DNA of 64,000 nt from Caulobacter endophyticus (GTDB lineage Bacteria; Pseudomonadota; Alphaproteobacteria; Caulobacterales; Caulobacteraceae). The DNA is taken from positions 1 through 64,000 of the forward strand of contig NZ_JARQWV010000013.1 of the NCBI RefSeq assembly GCF_029543245.1. Direction: 5' to 3'. The translations under genes were made by a program, and so were the position numbers. Positions 48,152 to 55,992 of the stretch are shown in pieces (the first letter of the stretch is position 1; the number at the start of each line of letters is the position of its first letter). The notes under the pieces are model-generated. The model did not search any database. It saw nothing but the letters and a program-made list of their open reading frames with translations, and was not told where the DNA came from.

Positions 48152-48781
48152 ATGGATCCCTTGGCCGCCGCCTTGTTCTGGCTCGACTACGCCGCCGCCG
48201 CCGTGTTCGGCGCGACCGGAGCCTTGGCCGCCGCGCGGCGCAAGCACGACATCATCACCTTCGGTTTCTTTGCGGCGATCACCGGCGTGGGCGGCGGCAC
48301 GCTGCGCGACCTGCTGATCGACGCACCGGTGTTCTGGATCCAGCGGCCGGGCTACATCCTGGCCTGCCTGGCTGCGGCCCTGGTGATATGGCTGCTGGGC
48401 CAGCGCGGCTGGCGGTTCCGGGCCCTGCTGTGGCTGGACGCCCTGGGCATGGCCGCCTACGCCGTGGTCGGCACGGCCAAGGCCCTGAGCCTGGGCGTGC
48501 ATCCCTTCACCTCGGTGATCATGGGCGTGCTGACCACGGCCTTCGGCGGGGTGGTGCGCGACGTGCTGGCCGAGGAGCCCAACCTCTTGCTACGCCGCGA
48601 GATCTACATCACCGCCGCCCTGCTGGGCGCGGCCGTGTTCGCGGTGTTGCAGTGGCTGAACGTCGGCTTCTGGCCGGCCGGCATCGCCGGGTTTGTCGCG
48701 GCGTTCGGCCTTAGGGCCTGCGCCATCAAGTTCGGCTGGAGCCTGCCCGGGTTCATGGGCGGGGAAGAGAAGCAGTCCTGA
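48152..48781 (+). CDS. TRIC-type/UPF0126 membrane channel protein (YicG-like)
   Basis: A 209-residue protein with about seven hydrophobic spans and two internal repeats of the trimeric intracellular cation (TRIC)-channel family. The repeat hallmarks are ITGVGGGTLRDLLID near residue 43 and LTTAFGGVVRDVLAEEP near 128. Family members conduct K+ or transport glycine. The ATG at 48152 lies 115 bases from the divergent ftsY start. Ends just before family A repeats. Confidence 0.9.
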   Translation: MDPLAAALFWLDYAAAAVFGATGALAAARRKHDIITFGFFAAITGVGGGTLRDLLIDAPVFWIQRPGYILACLAAALVIWLLGQRGWRFRALLWLDALGMAAYAVVGTAKALSLGVHPFTSVIMGVLTTAFGGVVRDVLAEEPNLLLRREIYITAALLGAAVFAVLQWLNVGFWPAGIAGFVAAFGLRACAIKFGWSLPGFMGGEEKQS

Positions 48782-48948
48782 CCCTTCTCCCCTTGCGGGA
48801 GAAGGTGGCGGCCGAAGGCCGACGGATGAGGGGTCTCTCAGATGTAAGACGCCTCACCCGGCCTGACCGTCTCACGCGGCTTTGAGGTCTGAGAGACCCC
48901 TCACCCGACCTGCTTCGCAGGCCACCCTCTCCCGCAAGGGGAGAGGGA
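48780..48948. repeat. Intergenic inverted repeats, family A, copy 7
   Basis: Two facing units, about 48782-48836 (CTTCTCCCCTTGCGGGAGAA to GGATGAGGGG) and about 48896-48948 (CCCCTCACCC to CCTCTCCCGCAAGGGGAGAG), nearly identical to copy 4. They lie between the converging TRIC-type and GFA genes. Confidence 0.65.
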
Positions 48949-49383
48949 TCACGTATCGAAGTCCGGATGCTGCCTCGACACCACCGGGCTCGCCGATCCG
49001 CCCATGGGCGGACGCACCGGCATGTCGGCCAGATGTTCCATCCACGCCGGCCGGTTCTCGATCGCCAGCTGGACCACGGGCTCGACAGCCGACGGATCGT
49101 CGAAGGCGAAGACGGCCAGGTCGATCTTCTCCTGGCTCCATTCGTAGGTCAGCGGCGTGCCGCAGGCGGCGCAGAAGCCGCGGCGGATCGCGTCGGAGCT
49201 CTGGAAGGTCGCCCGCTGCCCCCGCGTCCAGGTCAGGTCGGCCTGGCTTACCGTCACCAGAGCGCCGAAAGGGCCGCCGAACGCTTTCTGGCACATCCGG
49301 CAATGGCAGATGGAGGCGCGGCCTGGCTGGCCCTCCACGCGAAACCGCACCACGCCGCACTGGCAGCCGCCGCTAATGCCCAT
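48949..49383 (-). CDS. GFA (CENP-V)-type zinc protein
   Basis: A 144-residue beta-tent-fold protein of the glutathione-dependent formaldehyde-activating (GFA) family. Zinc-binding cysteines appear as CQCGVVRF, CHCRMCQK and FCAACGTPL. True GFA activity is doubtful for most members, so the role is open. Start ATG 49383. It is followed on the minus strand by family A repeats and is divergent from the nuclease-like gene. Confidence 0.88.
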   Translation of the reverse strand: MGISGGCQCGVVRFRVEGQPGRASICHCRMCQKAFGGPFGALVTVSQADLTWTRGQRATFQSSDAIRRGFCAACGTPLTYEWSQEKIDLAVFAFDDPSAVEPVVQLAIENRPAWMEHLADMPVRPPMGGSASPVVSRQHPDFDT

Positions 49384-49550
49384 GATCCTCTCCGCAAGCA
49401 GGGCGGCAACAGAGGTCAGATCCCGCGTGACAGCAAGGCCCGACGCGGTGTTGAACGGGCGCAGTAATGCGTTCGAGTTAGTAAATCGTGAGAAAATACA
49501 ACTGCTTCGATAGGGCGTACCGATTCCTCTCGCGCAAGGCGGAGGGATCG

Positions 49551-49961
49551 ATGAGGGGCTGGGGACTGGTTCTGGCGACGGCGTTGCTGGCGGCGCCGGC
49601 CGTGGCGCTGGCCGATCCGTGCGAGGGCGCCCTGCCCGCGCCGGGCGCGCGCTTCGACGGCCCGGTGCGCTATGTCGGCGACGGCGACAGTCTGTGCGTC
49701 GGCAGGAGCAGCGATCCGTCGACCTGGATCGAGGTGCGGGTGTCGGACTTCTACGCCCCGGAACTGCACTCTGCCGGCGGCCGGGCGGCCAAGACCATGC
49801 TCGAGGACGTGGTCTGGCGGCAGTACCTGCAATGCCGGGCGATCAAGCACTCCTACGACCGGGTCGTGGCCCGCTGCACCATCGACGGCGCCTCGGTGGG
49901 CGACCTGCTGAGGGCGCGCGGCGGCGTCGAGGGCGGCGCCGGCCGGGGCGGTCGGCGATAG
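49551..49961 (+). CDS. Secreted staphylococcal-nuclease-like protein
   Basis: A 136-residue protein: signal peptide MRGWGLVLATALLAAPAVALA, then a short SNase-like domain. Catalytic positions appear as YVGDGDSLCVG (Asp), VRVSDFYAPE (Arg, near the classical Arg35) and HSYDRVVARC (Arg, near Arg87). The usual Glu is not clearly placed. The GGAGGG ribosome site supports ATG 49551 over an in-frame start at 49488. The C-terminus is Gly/Arg-rich. It probably acts in the periplasm or outside the cell; whether it is an active nuclease is uncertain. Confidence 0.75.
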   Translation: MRGWGLVLATALLAAPAVALADPCEGALPAPGARFDGPVRYVGDGDSLCVGRSSDPSTWIEVRVSDFYAPELHSAGGRAAKTMLEDVVWRQYLQCRAIKHSYDRVVARCTIDGASVGDLLRARGGVEGGAGRGGRR

Positions 49962-49992
49962 GGATCAAGTTCGGAAAGCTGAAATTCCATCG

Positions 49993-50099
49993 CCTCCCTG
50001 GGCCTTGTGCCCAGGGTCCATGGCGCCGCCGCCTCGGCGCTTCAGACCTGAATAGGTCCGAGCAGGCTGAACGATGGGTCCTGGGCACAAGGCCCAGGA
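49993..50099. repeat. Inverted repeat pair, family D
   Basis: 49993-50019 holds CTGGGCCTTGTGCCCAGG and 50076-50099 holds CCTGGGCACAAGGCCCAG, each a hairpin and each the reverse complement of the other. It lies between the converging nuclease-like and EEP genes. No gene in 49962-50148. Confidence 0.7.
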
Positions 50100-50148
50100 A
50101 GGCGGGAGCTTATGGGCTTGGGAAGCCCTCTGTCCCGGCCGGTCGCCG

Positions 50149-51135
50149 CTAGCGCTTCGGCGTCAGCTGAAAGGTGACGCGATAGCCGTCGTGGTCCGAG
50201 AGCACCGGCTCGTGGGCGCCGTCGAAGGTGGCTTCCACCCGGGTGGGCGTGACGTCGACCCTGTCGCCGTCGAGGAAACCGATCAGGTCCTGGGTGTCGA
50301 GCCAGGGCGCGTCGCCGTCGTAGGAGATCTGGGTGTCGCAGGCGCCCGGCAGGTTGTGGCACCAGCGGCTGACCACCTCGAACGGATAGTCGGCCATCAC
50401 GTAGTCGAAGCGGTCGGGCGCGTGCATGACGTTGAAGTCGCCACCGACGATCAGCGGCGCGCCGGGCGTGCGGTCGGCGGCCATGAAGCGCTTGAACTCG
50501 TCGGCCTGCAGGTGGTGGGCCATGCGGTTGCGCGAACGGGGCACGCGCGAGGCGCCCTTGGAATTGAGGTGGGTGTCGGCGACCTCGACCGGCGTGGGCA
50601 GGCCCGGCACGTTCAGGCTGACCAGCATCACGCCCTTGTTGGCCAGGCAGTCCAGCCCCGCGCAGTAGCGATAGGCGTGGGACTTTACGTCCTCGATGGG
50701 ATGGTTGCTCAGCACCCACAGGCCGCTGGAGCCCCACTTGCCCAGGCCCTCGCCCTTCCAGCGGTAGGCCACGCGGCGATAGTCGGGCTTTTCGCCCTTG
50801 GCCCACAGACTGGCGTCGCGCTGCTTCCGCTTTGGGCCGCGCGCCACATAGGGATAGCCCGAGCGGTCGACCAGCTCGCCGATCTCCTTGCGGAAGCCCT
50901 CCTGGATCAGCACGACATCGGGCTCGGTCCCGGCGGCGCGCATCTTGGCCAGTTCGTCGCCGATCTTCTTCAGCGCCTCGCCGCGACCCTTCTTCACCGG
51001 CCAGGGCAGGCCGGCGACGTTGTAGGTCATGACGCTGAAGCTGACCGAAGCCTCATCCGGCCGCGTCTCGTCGGCGCGCGCCGTGACGGGCGCGGCGATC
51101 AGACAAGCGAGGACGGCCGCGAGAAGGCGCTTCAA
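50149..51135 (-). CDS. Secreted endonuclease/exonuclease/phosphatase (EEP) family protein
   Basis: A 328-residue protein: signal peptide (MKRLLAAVLACLIAAPVTARA), then the EEP fold. Active-site elements are FSVMTYNVAGLPWP (Asn), VVLIQEGF (Glu), TPVEVADTHLNSKG (Asp/His), LIVGGDFNVMHAP (Asp, Asn) and the final LSDHDGYRVTF (Asp, His). Related exported proteins include sphingomyelinase-type and nuclease-type members, so the substrate is not decided. Its start overlaps the mtaB stop by 4 bases, placing it last in dapF-SDR-mtaB-EEP. Confidence 0.88.
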   Translation of the reverse strand: MKRLLAAVLACLIAAPVTARADETRPDEASVSFSVMTYNVAGLPWPVKKGRGEALKKIGDELAKMRAAGTEPDVVLIQEGFRKEIGELVDRSGYPYVARGPKRKQRDASLWAKGEKPDYRRVAYRWKGEGLGKWGSSGLWVLSNHPIEDVKSHAYRYCAGLDCLANKGVMLVSLNVPGLPTPVEVADTHLNSKGASRVPRSRNRMAHHLQADEFKRFMAADRTPGAPLIVGGDFNVMHAPDRFDYVMADYPFEVVSRWCHNLPGACDTQISYDGDAPWLDTQDLIGFLDGDRVDVTPTRVEATFDGAHEPVLSDHDGYRVTFQLTPKR

Positions 51136-52478
51136 GCGGCCCGCTCGGCGATCACGCGGGTTCCGTCGTGGCCGGTGACGCGGAAGGCCACGATCTCGCC
51201 GGCCGGCGCCTCGCCCGTGAAGGCGATCTCGGTGAAGTCCTCGGCGCGCGCCAGGCCGTCGCGCTCGACCAGGCCCGGCAGCACGCGGCCGACCTGGGCG
51301 GCCAGGTGGCGTTCCAGGCCGCGCTGGCCGGCTTCGCGCAGCCGCTTGGCGCGGTCCTTGATCACTGGACCCTTCACCGGCGGCATCCGCGCGGCCGGCG
51401 TGCCGGGGCGGGCGCTGTAGGGGAAGACGTGCAGGAAGGCCAGGCCCGCCTCCTCGACGAGGCGGACGGTGTTTTCGAACGCCTCTTCGCTCTCGGTCGG
51501 GAAGCCGGCGATCAGGTCGGCGCCGAAGGCCACGTCCGGGCGCACGGCTCGAACGCTGGCCACCAGGTTCAGGGCGTCGGTGCGATTGTGCCGGCGCTTC
51601 ATGCGCTTGAGGATCAGATCATCGCCCGCCTGCAGGGACAGGTGCAGGTACGGCATTAGACGCTGTTCTTCGGCGAACAGCTTCAGAAGGTCCGGATCGA
51701 TCTCGGCCGCGTCGATCGAGGAAAGACGCAGGCGCGGCAGGTCGGGAACCATGCGCAGGATGCGGCCCACCAGCTGGCCCAGGGTCGGCTCGCCCGGCAG
51801 ATCGGCGCCCCAGGAGGTGACGTCGACGCCGGTAAGTACGACCTCGCGATAGCCTTCGGCCGCCAGCTTGCGCACCTGCTCGACCACCTCGCCGGCCGGA
51901 GCCGAGCGCGAGTTTCCGCGGCCGTAGGGGATGATGCAGAAGGTGCAGCGGTGATCGCAGCCGTTCTGCACCTCGACATAGGCGCGGGCGCGGTCCTTGA
52001 GGCCGTCGATCAGGTGACCGGCGGTCTCCTTGACCGACATGATGTCGTTGACCCGCACGCGGGTCGTGGTCTCGACCAGGGCGCCGGGGGCGGCCTTTTC
52101 GGCGTTGCCGAGCACGAGGTCGACTTCCGGCATGGCGGCGAAGGCGGCCGGGTCGATCTGGGCGGCGCAGCCGGTGACGATGATCCGCGCGTCCGGACGC
52201 TCGCGGCGGGCCTTGCGGATCGCCTGGCGGGCCTGGCGCACGGCCTCGTTGGTCACCGCGCAGGTGTTGAACACCACGGCGTCCGACAGGCCGTCGGCGG
52301 CGGCGCGGGCGCGCATGGCCTCGCTCTCATAGGCGTTCAGGCGGCAGCCGAAGGTGACGACGTCGACGCCGTTGGCGCCGGGCATGGTCACGGCCGGACC
52401 GCCCTCCTCGCCGACTTCGGGCCCTTCTTGAGGAGATGGGGGCGTCGGCTGGGCCTTGATGACGGTGTAGACGGTCAT
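51132..52478 (-). CDS. mtaB: tRNA t6A37 methylthiotransferase MtaB
   Basis: A 448-residue radical-SAM enzyme that converts t6A37 of tRNA to ms2t6A. The N-terminal domain has three cysteines of the second [4Fe-4S] cluster (FGCRLNAYES, NTCAVTNEAV, VTGCAAQIDP); the radical-SAM cluster is GCDHRCTFCIIPYGRG near residue 175; a TRAM domain closes the protein. About 30 non-conserved residues precede the core. ATG 52478 overlaps the SDR stop by 4 bases; a later start at MPGANGVDVV is possible. Confidence 0.94.
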   Translation of the reverse strand: MTVYTVIKAQPTPPSPQEGPEVGEEGGPAVTMPGANGVDVVTFGCRLNAYESEAMRARAAADGLSDAVVFNTCAVTNEAVRQARQAIRKARRERPDARIIVTGCAAQIDPAAFAAMPEVDLVLGNAEKAAPGALVETTTRVRVNDIMSVKETAGHLIDGLKDRARAYVEVQNGCDHRCTFCIIPYGRGNSRSAPAGEVVEQVRKLAAEGYREVVLTGVDVTSWGADLPGEPTLGQLVGRILRMVPDLPRLRLSSIDAAEIDPDLLKLFAEEQRLMPYLHLSLQAGDDLILKRMKRRHNRTDALNLVASVRAVRPDVAFGADLIAGFPTESEEAFENTVRLVEEAGLAFLHVFPYSARPGTPAARMPPVKGPVIKDRAKRLREAGQRGLERHLAAQVGRVLPGLVERDGLARAEDFTEIAFTGEAPAGEIVAFRVTGHDGTRVIAERAA

Positions 52479-53302
52479 GACGCGACGAACGCCGCGAAGG
52501 CGTCCTTCCAGTCGTCATGCCAGCGCGACAGGGCCGGGCGGTTCTCGATGACGTCGCCCATGGCCCAGGCCATGCGCCTTTCGTCCAGCGCGCGCGGCAC
52601 ATCGTTGTCCGGGCACAGGATGTAGAAGTCGCCGGCGGCGATGCGGGCCAGCATGAAGTGGACGACCTGCTCGGGCGTCCAGGCCGCGTCGGGCTTGCCG
52701 CCCGGGCCGCGCTTGGTCATGCCGGTGAAGGTGAAGCCGGGGATCAGCAGGTGGGCGCTGACCTGGCAGTCGACGATTTCGCGCAGGGTGTGGGCGAGCC
52801 CTTCCGTCAAGGCCTTCACCGCCGACTTGGAGACGTTGTAGGCCGTGTCGCCCGGCGGCTGGGTGATGCCCTGCTTGGAGCCGGTGTTGATGATCAGGCC
52901 CGGACGGCCGCTCTCGGCCATCTCTTCGCCGAACACCTGGACGCCGTTGATCACGCCCCACAGGTTGACGTCGAGGATGCGCTTCCAGGCGTCGTCGCCC
53001 GAGAAGGCGTCGCCGCCGCCGCCCACGCCGGCGTTGTTCATCAGGACGTCGACCGCGCCGAAGCGTTCGACGGCGATATCGCGCAGGGCTTCGACGGCGG
53101 CGCGGTCGGCCACGTCGGTGGGCACGGCCAGGGCGCCGATGGCTTCGGCCTCTTGCTTCAACTTGCGGCCGGTGACGTCGGCCATGACCACGTTGAGGCC
53201 CAGCTCGACGAAGGCCTTGGCGGCGGCCAGGCCGATGCCGTCGGCCGCGCCGGTGATTACAGCGGTCTTGCCGGGCGCGAGGGCGGGGTGCAGCTCGCTC
53301 AT
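52475..53302 (-). CDS. Short-chain dehydrogenase/reductase
   Basis: A 275-residue classical SDR. Cofactor loop TGAADGIG near residue 18, NNAG near 91, catalytic Ser in INTGSKQG, and YNVSKSA with the catalytic Tyr and Lys near 156. The substrate is unknown. Start ATG 53302 overlaps the dapF stop by 4 bases and the end overlaps mtaB by 4 bases. Its link to dapF and mtaB is positional only. Confidence 0.93.
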   Translation of the reverse strand: MSELHPALAPGKTAVITGAADGIGLAAAKAFVELGLNVVMADVTGRKLKQEAEAIGALAVPTDVADRAAVEALRDIAVERFGAVDVLMNNAGVGGGGDAFSGDDAWKRILDVNLWGVINGVQVFGEEMAESGRPGLIINTGSKQGITQPPGDTAYNVSKSAVKALTEGLAHTLREIVDCQVSAHLLIPGFTFTGMTKRGPGGKPDAAWTPEQVVHFMLARIAAGDFYILCPDNDVPRALDERRMAWAMGDVIENRPALSRWHDDWKDAFAAFVAS

Positions 53303-54153
53303 GCGCTGACGGTCTCGGGCAGCTTGCCGGTGAACTCCAGGGCCACCGGGCCGGTCATGATCACGTGGCCGTCGGCCTCGCGCCATTCGATGACCAGCGG
53401 GCCGCTCTCGAACTCGACGGTGGCGGTCCGGTCGGTCAGGCCCCGGCGCACGGCGGCGACCTGGGCGGCGCAGGCGCCGGTGCCGCAGGCGGCGGTGAGG
53501 CCCGCGCCCCGTTCCCAGACCTTCAGCTTGATGTGGTCGCGCGAGACGATGTGAGCGAAGCCGACATTGACCCCTTCGGGGAACAGCGGGTGGTGCTCGA
53601 CCAGGCTGCCGGTCTTCTCGGCGAACTCGTCGCTGACCGGGGCGTCGACGAAGAACACCACGTGGGGATTGCCCATCGAGACGCAGACCGGGGTGTGCAC
53701 CCACGGGGCGTCGATCGGGCCGACCTGCAGCTCGACGCGGGTGGTGTCCATCTCTTCGGCCAGCGGGATCTGCTCCCACGACAGGCGCGGCTCGCCCATG
53801 TCGACGGTGACGCGCTTGTCGCCGGCCATCACGCCCGACAGGCGCCCGGCGCTGGTGTCGAAGGCCACGGCGTCCTTGCCGCCCGACTGCATCAGCAGCC
53901 AGGCCACGCAGCGGGTGGCGTTGCCGCAGGCGCCGGCCGGTTCGCCGTCGGCGTTCCAGAAGCGCACATAGGCCGAGGCGCCGTCCGCCTTCGGCGGATC
54001 GATGGCCACCACCTGGTCGCAGCCGATCCCGCCCTGGCCGCGTTTGGCGATCGCGCGGATCTCCTCGGCGGAGGGTTCGAACGGCTGGGTGAGGGTCTCG
54101 ATGACGACGAAGTCGTTGCCGAGCCCGTTCATCTTCAGGAAGGTGCGGCTCAT
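53299..54153 (-). CDS. dapF: Diaminopimelate epimerase
   Basis: A 284-residue enzyme converting LL- to meso-diaminopimelate for lysine and peptidoglycan synthesis. The two active-site cysteines are Cys76 in AGACGNATRC and the one in TAACGTGACAAQ near 222; FLKMNGLGNDFVV opens the protein. Start ATG 54153. It heads an operon of four genes with 4-base overlaps (dapF-SDR-mtaB-EEP) and is divergent from an unknown gene. Confidence 0.97.
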   Translation of the reverse strand: MSRTFLKMNGLGNDFVVIETLTQPFEPSAEEIRAIAKRGQGGIGCDQVVAIDPPKADGASAYVRFWNADGEPAGACGNATRCVAWLLMQSGGKDAVAFDTSAGRLSGVMAGDKRVTVDMGEPRLSWEQIPLAEEMDTTRVELQVGPIDAPWVHTPVCVSMGNPHVVFFVDAPVSDEFAEKTGSLVEHHPLFPEGVNVGFAHIVSRDHIKLKVWERGAGLTAACGTGACAAQVAAVRRGLTDRTATVEFESGPLVIEWREADGHVIMTGPVALEFTGKLPETVSA

Positions 54154-54211
54154 GGGCGGCTATATAGTCGAAAGCGACGCAAAATGCACCGCAGCGGGAC
54201 GACGCAGTGAG

Positions 54212-54811
54212 ATGACGGCCAAGGATGTTCGCGAGGAACTGAACAGCGCCATGCAAGCGCGTCGGCTGATGCGCTTTCACCGGCGTTTCGAGAACGGCTG
54301 GGTGAACGGCTATGTGGTCGGGATCGGACCCGAATTCCTGATGCTCTGCGAGATCAGCGACCACATCCGTTTCAACGGCTTCGGCTGCTATCGCCTGTCC
54401 GACGTCAAGAACCTGCAGCCCGCGCCCTACCCTGAGTTCATCGAGGCGGCGCTCGAGAAGCGCGGCGAGACCCAGCCCGAGACCCCGGCGGTGGTGCTCA
54501 ACAGCCTCGGCGACATCCTGGTGACCGCGGCCCGTCTGTTCCCGGTGGTCACGGTCCATGCCGAGACCGCCAAGTCGGGTGTCTGCTACATCGGTGCGAT
54601 CATCAGCGTCGAAGGCGGAGTTGTGTGGATGCAGGACATCGACCCCGGCGCCGTCTGGGAACGCGAGCCGATCCCGCGCCAACTCGACACCATGACCCGC
54701 GTCGATTTCGGCGGCGGCTATGAGACGGCCCTGACCCTGGTGGGCGGCTCGCCGCCCGCGCCGGTGGAGGCCAAGCGCGCGCCGTTGCGGCTGGTCGCCG
54801 ACAATGGCTGA
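54212..54811 (+). CDS. Protein of unknown function
   Basis: A 199-residue soluble protein I do not recognise. It starts MTAKDVREELNSAMQARRL at ATG 54212; upstream in-frame codons run into dapF. The first third contains a strand-rich segment (NGWVNGYVVGIGPEFLMLCEI, then FGCYRLSDVKNLQPAPYPEF) that resembles small beta-barrel ligand or RNA-binding folds, but no motif is decisive. The middle is hydrophobic (VVLNSLGDILVTAARLFPVVTVHA). It overlaps the channel gene by 8 bases, so the two are co-translated and may be functionally linked. Confidence 0.8.
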   Translation: MTAKDVREELNSAMQARRLMRFHRRFENGWVNGYVVGIGPEFLMLCEISDHIRFNGFGCYRLSDVKNLQPAPYPEFIEAALEKRGETQPETPAVVLNSLGDILVTAARLFPVVTVHAETAKSGVCYIGAIISVEGGVVWMQDIDPGAVWEREPIPRQLDTMTRVDFGGGYETALTLVGGSPPAPVEAKRAPLRLVADNG

Positions 54812-55580
54812 GGATCTGCGCCTGCGCGCCCGCCTGCGCGCCCTCTATCACGGCGCCTCGCCCACGGCGGTGCGGTTCCGCTATGCGGTGATCCTGATCG
54901 ACCTGATCATCATCGGCTTCTTCGTGGCCGCTCCGCTGATGCACCACCACGGGGTGACCTTCTACCTGATCGACTACGGGGTCGCGACGTTCCTGGCCGC
55001 CGACCTCATCGCCCGCGCCATCGCCCACGGCGACATGAAGAGCTGGCTGAAAAAGCCGATCACCTGGATCGACCTGTTCGTGCTGGCCACGCTGATGTTC
55101 CCCGCCTGGCTCTACAATTTCGGCTTCCTGCGGGTGTTGCGGCTGTGGACCCTGGTGCACAGCGAGTTCTTCTGGCGCACCGTGGCCAGGCGCTACGACG
55201 ACACCCGCATCGAGGACATCACCCGCGCAGCCTCGTCGCTGCTGACCTTCGTCTTCGTGGTGACGGGCTTCGTCTATTCCAGCTTCGCGGGGCGTCACGA
55301 GGGAATAGCCGGCTATGTGGACGCCCTCTATTTCACCGTCACCAGCCTGACGACCACGGGCTATGGCGACGTCACCCTGCCGGGCGTGTGGGGCAAGCTT
55401 CTGTCGATGGCGGTGATGATCGGCGGGGTGTCGCTGTTCATCGGCCTGATCCAGTCGATCCTGCGGCCGCACAAGGTGACCTATCCCTGCCCCGACTGCG
55501 GCCTGCGCAAGCACGATCCCGACGCCGTGCACTGCAAGGCCTGCGGCAAGATGCTGTGCATCCCGGACGACGGGGCGTGA
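54804..55580 (+). CDS. Voltage-gated-type potassium channel with zinc-ribbon tail
   Basis: A 258-residue inner-membrane ion channel. Hydrophobic spans lie at about 25-44, 55-75, 88-105, 110-120, 143-163 and 200-222; the arginine-containing FLRVLRLWTLVHS at about 108-120 is an S4-like segment; the selectivity filter SLTTTGYGDV is at 181-190. The C-terminus (about 225-253) has a zinc ribbon with Cys229, Cys232, Cys244 and Cys247. The ribbon is uncommon for K+ channels. Starts 8 bases inside the preceding gene. Confidence 0.9.
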   Translation: MAEDLRLRARLRALYHGASPTAVRFRYAVILIDLIIIGFFVAAPLMHHHGVTFYLIDYGVATFLAADLIARAIAHGDMKSWLKKPITWIDLFVLATLMFPAWLYNFGFLRVLRLWTLVHSEFFWRTVARRYDDTRIEDITRAASSLLTFVFVVTGFVYSSFAGRHEGIAGYVDALYFTVTSLTTTGYGDVTLPGVWGKLLSMAVMIGGVSLFIGLIQSILRPHKVTYPCPDCGLRKHDPDAVHCKACGKMLCIPDDGA

Positions 55581-55614
55581 TGAGAGCCGGGGCGGTTGTC
55601 CGCCCCGGCCAAGT

Positions 55615-55827
55615 TTACTTGATCATTCCGGCAGACCGAGCCTTTAGCTCGAGCGTTCGCATCAAATCCGAGAAAGCGACATCAGTCTCGACGTCGATGT
55701 GCGCTTTACCTGTGCCGATTTGCCGAAGTCGGTTGAGGAAGTCCGGATCGTATTCGATCCCTATGAGAGCAAGAGCATAGAGCAGTTGGTTGAGAGCATT
55801 CTCGTAAGGGGTGGCGTTCATAGCCAT
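55615..55827 (-). CDS. Small hypothetical protein
   Basis: A 70-residue reading frame (MAMNATPYENALNQLLYALALIGIEYDPDF to LKARSAGMIK) preceded by AAAGGAC. It has a mild helical and acidic character and no family I recognise. The surrounding 55581-55960 has visibly lower GC than its neighbours, suggesting an acquired or poorly conserved patch. It lies between the converging channel gene and the divergently oriented peptidase gene. Confidence 0.45.
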   Translation of the reverse strand: MAMNATPYENALNQLLYALALIGIEYDPDFLNRLRQIGTGKAHIDVETDVAFSDLMRTLELKARSAGMIK

Positions 55828-55992
55828 GTCCTTTGCCTCGACAGACGGCTCGATTGCCGTCGGCTCAGAGAATGCGGTGCTGATTTAGGCGGGGGGGTTA
55901 GCTAGTTAGCGTACTAGGACACCATCCAACTAGAAGCTCGAAGGTCAAAAATGGCCTAGCCAGCGGCGGGAATGGCATTAACGTCCCGCGCC

